Part shown: piece after piece, positions 34,420-46,400 of the stretch | How positions within the stretch are numbered: position 1 is the stretch's first letter | How the letters are laid out: each line of letters opens with the position of its first letter | Source of the DNA: Solen grandis | Lineage: Eukaryota > Mollusca > Bivalvia > Adapedonta > Solenidae | Direction of reading: 5' to 3' | Length of the DNA: 64,000 nucleotides | Assembly: GCA_021229015.1 (NCBI GenBank) | Contig: CM037782.1 | Coordinates: forward strand, 64,232,108-64,296,107 | Notes under the pieces: generated by a model | What the model was told of the DNA's origin: nothing | The model's input: only the letters and a program-made list of their open reading frames with translations | Database searches by the model: none | Program-made: the position numbers and the translations under genes

Positions 34420-37400
34420 GTAATTAAAAAAATTACCGGCAAACTACACCCCACCCACCAAGTTACATACATCTACCCAATTTTTTTCCTTCAACAATCC
34501 AAAGGAGTCGAACTTCCTCCAACTTAAATTAAGAAAGTGTTGGGGTGTTCACATTATGGAATTTTTGTTTTGAAATTATAAATCGGTACAAAAAGAAATT
34601 AATGACGTATTTTTTTACCGTTGACTATTAGGGCTGGGAAGGGTACTCGAGTACCCGGGTGCCCGGCGGGTAAAAGCGCTACCCGGGTAGTAAATTCCTA
34701 CCCGGGTACCCGGTCTAAAATTAGAATGACTTTTTCTTACCGCTAATTGATGCATCGAGGTACTTTTGGAAAGGTTTCCGTGTATACCAGGTCTTAAATC
34801 CGTGTAGATAACGTTATATGCCACACATTGGCCAGGAACATGTGAAGGAGGGGAAATATGCATAATATAGAATCTGTACAGTTAGGAAACACGCATGTAC
34901 ATATTAAATCATTAAAGGTAGGTAACCCCATCCGGAAACCATCGCCGATAGTCGGCCAAAAGCCAGCAGTCTTATTTCAATCTACGGCAAAAACGAATAC
35001 GTATATTTCAATACGTTCAGGACATGAACAGTTAAAGATGAAATCTGAACGAATTTTCTGTTATTTTCAGCATGTAGGCCTACAGTATTGATGACTAACA
35101 ACAAATGGGTTACAATTAAAACACTTGGAAACAATTTCAAACGAACAACTTTTTAATTTTTCTCACCGATCTATTTATATTCAAAGTTTCCAATGATTAT
35201 ATATTCAGGATATTCAGTTAAACAAATAATTAAACGAAAAACAAAACTATGATTGATCTTAATCAACTGAAAGTTTGATTTTCGCGGGTACTCGAGTACC
35301 CGCGGTTAATTGGACCACGGGTACCCGGGTAGAAAATCTCTACCCGTCCCAGCTCTATTGACTATTTATTAAATTTGAAGGGAAGATATTGATGCATTTG
35401 ATGATTTATTGACTATAAAAGTGAAGGATTGATTTTTTTTTTCTTGCAATAACTCCTTATGCTGGCGAGAACTGGATATTCCAGGAATATCCAGTTCTTA
35501 ATCTCTACTGAGATTTGCTCCGGTATTTTTTTTTCGTATTGGCTTCCGCTGGATCTCTACCCAGGCCTTAAATAAAAGCTTTGGGAAACTTACACCGATA
35601 CCCCAACCACTTTTCGGCTGTTCAAATCTATTGTTTCAGGATACACACCTAAAAATCCACACAGATATAATAAGAAGACGTATTTTTCTTTCCATTTCAT
35701 TCAACAACATTGTATTAGCTTACCGATAAAAATAACCTGAGCGGATCTCAGTAGAGATTAATCCAGTTCTCACCAGCATAAGAAGTTATTGGTAAATTAT
35801 ACCACCCAGTGCCTGGTGCGAATATAAACAAATACCATGATGAATCAGTATGTTGGAATCAACGGTGACAGATAGCCTTCAAAAAGGACTTGTTGAGATG
35901 TGTTTTCTTTTTTCACTGTTGGGTTTCAAGCGGGATATACATGCACATTATTTTTATTCATGCAAGATTTTTTAAGAAAATGTGAGGATCCTGCACTCCC
36001 GCATCCTAGAATTGACACTGCACCCCGGAACATTCTAATGCAGCAATTTCCTGCATTTCACCATAGCTATGCTTAGAAATGTTTTTAATAATTTTTTAGA
36101 CAGCTGCACTCCTGTTCATGTCTCTTGACGGATTGGCTCCACACATCTTAGCCATAAAACAAAAGACTACTGAAATTGCATCATCAGGTATTACCGTATA
36201 TCTACCAGTAATAAATCAGATAATTGACAACTGTCCAAATAGAAACTTACATTTACAAAGCCAAAAAGGTTTCAAAATAGCTGGATATCTGAATTATCTT
36301 GAATCAGGTTTAATAATGAATCTGCAAAAATGTTTTGCATTTCATGCGAAAAGTATGCCCAATCTTCAAAAAAGCCATGCAAATCAGTATTTGTTGTTGG
36401 GTGTAGTAAGTTTTAAAGAACAAACTTAATCCACATTTAAGTTGTACCTCCTATATTTATCTTGTATACGGTAATACCCCTAATTTTTTTCAACCAGGGT
36501 GTAAATTAACCCCTGGATTTTTAAGTGAAAGGGAACATTGGTTTATTATTAAAAATAAACACGTTAAAATATGTACCTCCAAAATTTGTTTTGTACCCCC
36601 AAAACTCTGGTGCAGTACATTAATGTACCCCGAGAAAAAAGTCAGTGGGAACACTGCTAATCTCACCAACAAAATGGTTTAAATTAAAACTGAGAGGGGT
36701 AAGATGTGACCATACATATGGGGCAAATGTGCCATGATTAATATATATCACTTAAATCAGAGTTTAAAAAACCTGATTAGCATATTTCATAGGGGCATTA
36801 GATTAATTTCAACATTTAAAATACAGTTTAGCACAGTGTCTATTCTAAGAATGGATGGGGGATTTCACATGAATTAAAATCATGTGCATGAAAATCCCGC
36901 TTGATACCCAACAATGAAAAATAAAATGCATGTCACCAAGTCCTTTTTGACCACTATCTGACACCGCTATGCAGGGATTTACCGGACGCAGGATCCTGCG
37001 TCCATATACGCATGAATCACAGACTGTACGCACCGAAAAATAAAGTCTGCGTCCATGTGTATGCACGAATTGTCCAGAATATCTGTGCCAATTCATTATC
37101 AAATGTCTTCGTAAATCTCTTGGAATTTCCAACGCTATATTTAACTAGTTAAATTTACAAGCCAATCACTGTGCCTTTTAAAATTAGCGTCCAATCATTG
37201 AACGCTTCCGCTCACATGTCTTATCAAAGTTAAGCATGGCAAACACAAACTGACTTAAGAAGTTTATGGGGCAAAAGAAAAGATCGCGATGACGAGAAAC
37301 ATGAAAATTTATTGTCAACTGGTCACCCTGATTACAGTTACAATCTTCCTCAAAATCAAAACGTGAGCAGAAATTTCAGTATATGGCTTGAAAAATTTAA

Positions 37401-40400
37401 ATGGCTACAGTTCCGTGACGAAGGCATGTACGTATTGTAATACCTGCATTTCGGCGAAAAGCTCATCAAATCCCTTTACAGAGGGTTGCATAAACTTTCA
37501 AAACTCCTTATTAATTCGTCATCAAGACACTGATGTCTACATGAACAGCTTACAAGTCTTAAATATGCGTTCAAATTTCGCAACCGCTATTAAAGCTGAT
37601 CACGATCAAAGCGTTGAAAATACTGTTAGTGAACTCAATGATTATGTGATTCAGTTGCAGACGGTGTATAACAGAATTTTGAATATCCAGATATTTTTGT
37701 TTTCTACAAGGAATACTTGTTAAGGATGCTTGAAATGATACTGTAAGAAAACAAGAATGTCTGTTATCCACCTAGTCAAATTTTAATGTGAATTCTCAAA
37801 ATTTGCACTTATTAAATTTAATAAATTTCTCAATTTTAAGGATCTGGAATACATACTTTTAGTTAAAGATAATGGCTTTGGTATAGTAACAACACATCTG
37901 CGCAGAAAAAAAAAAGTTTTAAAATTTACTTTAACATTCCATGCCCTCAAAGTCGCAAGACTTATAACTCTTCTGGAAAATAGCTATAAGTGATCCTTAG
38001 CAAATTTTGAGTAGTATATTTTGGTGAGGTTAAATAGCTTGGACCCCCTGAAATTAATGATGGACCCCTGTTTTTAAGGATCCTGAGTCCAGTGGACCCC
38101 TGAAAATCAAAAGTAGTGTAAATCCCTGGCTATGTTGATTCCACCTACAGATTCAACATGGTATTTGTTAAAAGTTTATATGTGTACTGGGCGCCAGGTG
38201 GTATAACCTACCAGAATATAAAGATGTGAAAATATTTTTGGCTCTTTAGTCTTAACATTATAAGCACTGTAATTCAGTAAATGTATTTCATATAAAATAT
38301 ATGAATTAACCATTCTATGATCCTTTATACAGATCAAATGTCAAAGCGTCAAATAACTGGCATTCAGAAAATCCTGACATCCAAAACATCCCATTTTCTA
38401 ATCGGTTACAAGTGCTGGTGCAGTGTGGATATTGAACAAAAACAGGCAGAATCCAACATAGTAATACTCCCTGACTATCGAAAATGTATATAAAAAAAAT
38501 GCATAATTTTTCCATTTGATTTGTACATTTAGGTCATATATTAAAGGGGTTTTGAATACAAAATGTGTTTCACTTCCAGTGTAATCCCCCCAGACTACAA
38601 AATATCCCCCCTGTTTTGGGATGGTTTGGGGGAAAATCCCCCATAACTTTGGAATCTTAGAATTGACCCTTGGGTCAACCTTCACAAAAGTTCCTAAAAT
38701 AAACTTGATCAATATAGAACTCTGGTAGCCATGGCAACAAAAAGAAAAAAAATATGAAAACTTTAAAAATAATCTTCTTCAAAACTACTGGCCAGATTTT
38801 AAAATAAATTGGTACAAATGTTCCTTGGGTCAACCTATTTATCTCAGGTGAGCGATTTAGGGCCATCATGGGCCTCTTGTTTTGTCACATGTCGGTTGTG
38901 ACGTTAATAGTGCCATGTGACGTTAATGTGGGTGTACTTGTTGATTGGAGTGTGTATGTCACAATAGGTGTCTGCAAATACAGTCATTGATGATACCACA
39001 TAATGGATGGCATTGTAGTTTTGTACTATTTCAAACAATGTCTTGCATTGTATATCTAATGATGAGATGGAAATAAAGATGTTGCTACTATGACATCTTC
39101 AAAGCGGAGTGATCAGCAATTTTTAGCTCACCTGAGCACTTTGTGCTCAAGTGAGCTTTTAGGATCGCCCTTCGTCCATCGTGCGACGTCCGTCGTGCGT
39201 CGTCAACAATTTTCTTTAAACGACATCTCCTCTGAAACTGCTGGACAGAATTTAATGAAACTTGGCAGGAATGTTCCTTGGGTGAGGCTCTACAAAATTT
39301 GCTAAAATAAAGTTGATCCATGAAGAACTCTGGTTGCCATGGCAACAAAAAGAAGAAAAAAAATGAAAACTTTAAAAATCATCTTCTTCAAAACTAGTGG
39401 CCAGATTTTAAAATAAATTGGTACAGATGTTCCTTGGGTCAACCTCTACCAAAGTTGCTAAAATTATTCCGATCCGTCAAAAAACATGGCCTCCAGGGGC
39501 GGGGCTTATTTGCCTTATATGTATATAGAGAAACCTTTAAACAACATCTCCTCTGAAACCACTGGACAGAATTTGATTAAACTTGGCAGGGATGATCCTT
39601 GGGTCAACCTTCACAAAGGTTGCTAAAATAAACTTGATCCATATAGAACTCTGATTACCATGGCAACAAAAAGAAAAAAGTGGCCAGATTTTAAAATAAA
39701 TTGGTACAGATGTTCCTTGGGTCAACCTGTTTATCTCAGGTGAGCGATTTAGGGCCATCATGGGCCTCTTGTTTTTAAATATTAACACATTTATAAAGTA
39801 TAATATTTCATAATGATAACATGAATAAATAACATTTTAACGAAAACAAAAATAGATAAATTTAATATATTTTGCTCCATTTTGCTATTTAATTACCATT
39901 AATGACTCTGATTGCAGAATGGAGTCTGTTTCATAAGAATGTTATATAATCCAAATATGGCCAAGTGCAAATAAAGTGTGACATTAAGGTCCAAAACTGA
40001 ACTGCTGTTGAGACTGCTTTTGCTAGTTCTTTTTCATAGTACATATAGTGAAAAACGCAGAAAGGATGCTTTTTTTTAAACAGATGCAGCTTTCTTAAAA
40101 ATATATTGATTTTAGATAGAACTAAGATGGGTTTTTTTACACTTCATAAAGCATGGTTAAATTTGAAAACTGTTATGTAAACCATTGGGTTTGACAATAT
40201 TTTTTCATTATACATTAGGCAAGGGCATGTGACAAACTTTCAAGCTATATTTCATTTAGATTAACTACATTCTTGAAAAAATATGGCAATTTGATGCCAG
40301 GAAATGTAACAATACAAAGAAACACACCTTTAATAATTATACGCCCGAAGGGCTGTATTATGTTATGCCGCTGGTCGTCCGTCCGTCTGTCCGTCCGTCC

Positions 40401-43400
40401 GTCTGTCCGTCCGTCCGTTAGCAATTTCGTGTCCGCTCTGTATCTTTTGAACCACTTAATATAAATGAAAACTATTTGGCAGAAGTATCACCCAGAGTGA
40501 GAGGATGTGCAGAACATAGGTTTCAGATGGCTAGGTTCAAGGTCAAGGTCACAATTCAAGGTCAAATATCTTAACTGGTGCAAAATTAGTATTTTTGTGT
40601 CCGCTCTGTATCTTTTGACCTGCTGGATGTAAATGGAAACTATTTGGCAGAAGTATCACCCACAGTAAGAGGATGTGCAGAACATAGGTTTCAGATGGCT
40701 AGGTTCAAGGTCAAGGTCACAATTCAAGGTCAAATATCTTAACTGGAGCAAAGTAAGTATATTTGTGTCCGCTCTGTATCTTTTGACCCGCTGGATGTAA
40801 ATGGAAACTATTTGGCAGAAGTATCACCCACAGTAAGAGGATGTGCAGAACATAGGTTTCAGATGGCTAGGTTCAAGGTCAAGGTCACAATTCAAGGTCA
40901 AATATCTTAACTGGTGCAAAATTAGTATTTTTGTGTCCGCTCTGTATCTTTTGACCTGCTGGATGTAAATGGAAACTATTTGGCAGAAGTATCACCCACA
41001 GTAAGAGGATGTGCAGAACATAGGTTTCAGATGGCTAGGTTCAAGGTCAAGGTCACAATTCAAGGTCAAATATCTTAACTGGAGCAAAGTAAGTATATTT
41101 GTGTCCGCTCTGTATCTTTTGACCCGCTGGATGTAAATGGAAACTATTTGGCAGAAGTATCACCCAGACCATAAACTATGTTGGGTTAGCTGGTAATGAG
41201 GTAACTCTTGATTAAAGCACTATTCACATAATAAGAAACATGAAAAACCTATTTGTAACCACTGTTATAATAAAGCCCTTGAAGATTAACATTGCCAATC
41301 CTTCTTGTTGAAATAATACTTTATATATACATGTTTGTGCTTATCCTTTTTGTCTTAGGATATTCCCTGACAATACATACCTTCGGGCGTATATTGCCCC
41401 GCTGTCAGCGGAGCTCTTGTTTTTATTCATAGATTGTAATGGAACATTTACTTAAAATAAATATTTGAAATAAAAACTTTATCAAATTCCTTCAAAATAA
41501 AACCAACCTGGCTTTGATACTCAAAGGCATTAAGTACTTAGCATCGTCCAAACCAAAAATGTAGCGAAATTTCTGTTTAACCGTTATGGTTGGGACATAT
41601 TACACTTCTTGTTTTTAAGGCTGAATTGTAAATCTTAACAAGCCTTATGTTGTTTCATTTCACCATTAATTTAATATATGATGTTCAAAGTCTTCAAATA
41701 CATTGAAATTGTCACTGATATTTATGGCACAAGTCTTCTTGTAGATCTATGTTAATTGCAGCAATAAGTAAGACACTTTTCACAATAAATGTTTGATTCA
41801 CACATAATAATTCCAGCTCAGATCATTACAGTATTAAGCAAAATCATTTCTAGATCAGAACAACTACTTTGAAATAAGATTTTGATTTTGATTCCAGTAC
41901 ACTTTTTATTTTAAAGTACATTAATTACCGTTATGGTTGGGACAACTTATATGCCTAAATATTTATAGTGGGGTGACAATCAGTGACTTTTGGGGGTTGG
42001 GGTGGCCATAAAAGTAGAACAAGCAATGCTATATACCAAAATGTTCGCAAATGTCTGTAGTATATGAAACTGCCGGCATAAATTGTCAACGCCTGGTGCG
42101 GACTTGGAAATCCAAGATGGCGTCCAAGATGGCCGCCATAAATCGCAAGTTCAGTGAAAATATTTTATCTGTTTGTTACAGATTTATTTACAGAGGTAGT
42201 TCAAAATATTTGCATGATTATTACTCCTTCCATAATGTACATCAAATTCATATACAACAATAGCAAATTCAAGGTCAAGGTCAAGGTCATTTCAGGGTCA
42301 AAGTACAAAAAATACTCCAAAATTTGATATCTCCTTCCTACTTTTTCTCATTTTATGCATTTTTTATACTCAAATGGATTACTTTTAGTGATAGAAATAT
42401 TGTTATGTGTGTATTCTTTCATTTAAAACTGTTTTGTATGATCTCTGCGTTTAGATTATCTATAAACTTTGGTAGTTTACACACATACACATTATCCAAG
42501 ATGGCCACCATTCAATTGCTGTATCAATGATCATTGGATGTTTCATTGATAAATACCATATATAAAGGTCAATCTTAAGTGTTTGAAGGAAATTACTTTA
42601 TTTTAGCATGTATGCAAAACTTACAAATTTGATTGACCTTTCAAAGTCAAGTTCAAGGTCATTCCAAGGTCAAAACACATGAAATACCCAAATATTTGTT
42701 ATTTTCTCTCTAATATCCCTTTTTATGCATTTATATGCTGAAATTGATCACATTTGTCACAGAAATATTGCTTTATGCATACCTTTTCAACAAAAAAAGT
42801 TTTTATTTTATACAATGTTATGAAGATCATGCATCTATATGTATGGTTTCTTAAATAGATTCTGTCCATGATGGCAGCATTATTTCAATATATGTTTCAA
42901 TTGATCACTGAAATTTTTGTTGATAAATGTTACAGGTAAGGCTAAAATGATAAATAATAAAATTAAATTTATTGATTTTAGCCTGTATAATTGTGTAATG
43001 ACAGATTTCAATGGCCAATAAACAGTCATGTTCAAGGTCATCTCATGCATGGTCAAAATACATAAATGCCCCAAAATCTGATACTTCTATTATTAACTCT
43101 TTTACTTTATACAATAAGTTCATAATCCGAGTATAATTATCTGAAAGAATAGAAAAATAGCTAAATATATATCATTTTATTTTTAGTTATTGTCTTATTT
43201 TTACATTGCTTGAAGACAACCTATTTTATACATTCAGCTGTTGTCCAGAATCGTCACCATTCACTGGCTGTTTCAATGGTCATTGGACATTCATTATTAT
43301 TCAATATGATATTTGCTTGTGTTATATTTTTCAGAGGAGTGGGGGTGGGTGGGAGGTGGGATGAAATTGCTGTGTTTTATGACTTACAATGAAGCAAATT

Positions 43401-46400
43401 GAGAATTTCAACCAATTTCATTATCTATTAAAGTAACTAAACTTTGCCTTGAGATACCCATTCTTTTTTATTCAGTCCAAAAAGACTTTAAAGTTTAAAT
43501 AGCAGCTAAAATTAGAAGATGATAAAGCAAACTTTATCACAGAAATGAACCCAAACTTTACCCGATTGTATACATTTGTAAAGCTGTGTGGTATAGGATA
43601 CAAAACTGTAGAACAATTCAAATTTACCTTGCTTACCAGCTTTAGGTCAAAGGTGCCGTTTTCTGAAAATCACATCCACCATTTTATTACCCATAGTTCT
43701 ATTTATCAGTACCAGTTGTTAACTTTTACAGACATTTTTGTTTTCAAAATATGTAAATGAAACAATGATTTCTTGTGAATAATTGTAGGACAATATAAAT
43801 ACATGTATATGTTTTATGGGATATTATAATAACTCCTCTGTAGACCATTTTAAATGTTCAAGTTAAATCAAAGCATTCTTTGAAAATTCTTTAATCAGAA
43901 TTCAAAAGAAGGTGAAATCAGATAAATATAGAAAAGATTGGCCTGACTGGGTAATTCTAAATCTTTTTGTGATTTTTTACCTTCGGATTTAACCTTTTAT
44001 CTAATATCAACTCATTTTGACACAATGGCTCATAGAGGAGACCCAGATTAGACAGTTCCTGGAAGGAGCTGTTTGATCAGGGTCCACTCTGTTTGCTCAG
44101 ACAATATTATATTTCACAAATATAGGAGAGTGGACCTCAGATGATTTGAAGTATCTAATGAAGATTATAAAAGATGGGGAAATTCATTTTCTGTCATCAT
44201 CGGTAAATGTTTAAAATGTATATCTTTCTTCAGACAAGATGATATTATTTCATCAGAACTAAAGGGAAAGAATGGTCTGGTGATATGATATCAGCTACTG
44301 GAAGTTCTAGTTCTTAATTCCTATTAACCTCTCATGAAGGAAAGCCCTTACCTCTTATCACCTGTCGACAAATAAAATATATATATATGCAAGATGCAAT
44401 CTAAATAGATGTCCAAAATGATACAAAGCCATACAGCAGTTGAAAATGGTAACAATCATAACATGTTTTGTTGAGTTAAAGTATCCTGAGTAGCTTTTAC
44501 CAATACAAAGCTAGAGTTGTTTATTATATACCAAAATGACTATCTTAAACAATGATATTTCAGTCTTTTATTCAATTTCACATAGCTGATTAAAAGATTA
44601 AAAATTAAAATAAAGTTTCTTCTAAAATTTGAAAATATAAACTAATAATTTAAAGAAACATTCCCTTCCAATGTGTTACATGTATCAGTATGTGTCCAGA
44701 AATTGAAAAAGTCATATGATAACTTTTGTAATACTCTTCCATACAGCTTGATATTTCACAACATATCTTTACATGATACCCAAACCTTTTGATTTAATGC
44801 AAAATCTCAATTTTGAGGTTTCAAGAAACCAAAACATCTTTTTCCCAGAAAATAACATTATTCATATCATTTTCAAAGCAATAAACATTCACTAATCTAA
44901 ATTTCAATATTATCTAGTAAAATACTGTATGTGTAGATATACAGTGTAAACTGCTCCTCAACCAACATCATCAGCATGGAGTCCGCCGTCATTTAGTGTT
45001 TTGTCCCTTTAATCCATGAACACTCTCGTGACGGGTGGGCCCACATTGAAAATCACTGTGTGTTGGTTGATTACATCAAGCTCTTCTCCTCATGTCTAAG
45101 CCACAACCAGCTAGACACACGTTCAGTTGCTTAGCTCAGTCTCTGGATAGCCATCCTTTTTTCTCCGCCAGTAGTTCCAACAACTGTCATCAGTCAGCAG
45201 ATGGACTGTAAACAGAACCCTCTAACTCCTACTTCAACAGGGAACAGCCAAGTATGCCAACCTCATTGCCTGCAAAGGTCTAGAAGCTCAGTGTACTTAA
45301 ATTGCCTTCTTCCTCTCATAGGCCTCCTCACATCTTGTCTCCCACGGTACTGTAAGCTCAATGACGATGAGCTTCTTTCCCATCTTGGACCAAAGGACAA
45401 TATCTTGTCTAAAGGTGGTCTAGACTATGCCTGGGAAAACAACCCTCTTCCCGAGGTCAACTTCCATGTTCCATCTGGTGGTGCCATCCAGGATCAATGC
45501 TTGCTGTGGGTTTGCTCTCTTCGTTGGTTCACCCAGCTTGACAAGGGCAATTTGGGGGTTACTTCTTCCATGTTCCTTCCTTCTTTCTTTCTTTCTCTCT
45601 CTCTCTCACTGTCCAGCCAATCAGCCAACTCTCTGAGGACTCAGTCATGTCTCCATCTATATCTCCCCTATGTCAGTGATGAAGAACAGGATGAAAGAAC
45701 ATGCTCAAGTGTGCCTGGTCTATCACAAAGGCTGCATTTAGGGTCGGCTTAAGTCTCAATCGACAGAGGTCCGCTGGTGATGGTAGGAGATCATAGACAG
45801 ACCTGATGATTAATGACAGTCTTAGTGGTTTATACTTCCAGATTTCTTTCCAGGTTAACTTCTTGTCTGTGGTGTTTCATGTAGTCCATGCTTCCTGTGA
45901 TCCCATCTCCACCACTCTTGTCTGTCTGTATGTTCTTCTACTCTCCTGACCTCTGACTGGATCATGGCTCACCTCTCTTTCTGGTCTGACCTGCTCCACA
46001 GTAATGTCTTGGTAGTGCCGATACCTTGACATCCGACTGCAGTCATTCCAACAATGTCTTTATGCTTGAGTGAGCTCTCTGCCTGTTCACGGTCTCTGTT
46101 GCTGACCATTTCCTGGTAGTACAGGTTACAATCCCTGCATCATGGATTAGTTCGTCCGGAGAATAGAGTTAAGTTTTCTAATTATGATTTAAGTTTGAAA
46201 TTATGACTAGACCTTAATGTGAATTCTGACCTGGGCCACCCAATGGTCTTATGAACTGAATCAACAGTTTAAATATTAGTGCCCTAATTATCTAAAATCT
46301 AATTTTAACTTGGAATAAAAATGTTTTATAGATTTATTACCTTGACATAATACAACTGTTCTATTTAGTACAAATATACTTTCCCAAAATGTATCCTTTT

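Larger units (their letters stand above)
35792..38217. mobile_element. Inverted-repeat element interrupted by a hAT insertion
   Basis: The left arm (35792-35975: TTATACCACCCAGTGCC, ATAAACAAATACCATG, CAAAAAGGACTTG, TGTTGGGTTTCAAGCGGGAT) matches in reverse the right arm. The right arm is split at 36971/38129 by a hAT-like element: 36855-36971 carries ATCCCGCTTGATACCCAACA and CAAGTCCTTTTTG, and 38129-38217 carries CATGGTATTTGTT and GCCAGGTGGTATAA. Removing the insert restores one continuous arm. The interior holds an unrecognised 103-codon frame (36118-36429) preceded by an acceptor-like ATTTTTTAG. Confidence 0.7.

Noticed and set aside
40429..41168. Regular repeats considered as a CRISPR array
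   Set aside because: Units are contiguous 168-bp copies without unique spacers, in a eukaryotic transposable element.
42051..42263. 70-codon frame conserved with 47709-47921
   Set aside because: The conservation is that of the whole inverted-repeat arm at DNA level, including flanks with no frame; nothing suggests selection on the protein.
45201..45752. 183-codon plus-strand open frame
   Set aside because: It is antisense to a retroelement protein remnant readable on the minus strand ([26 protein letters not shown]), and it includes a (TTTC/TCTC) simple repeat.
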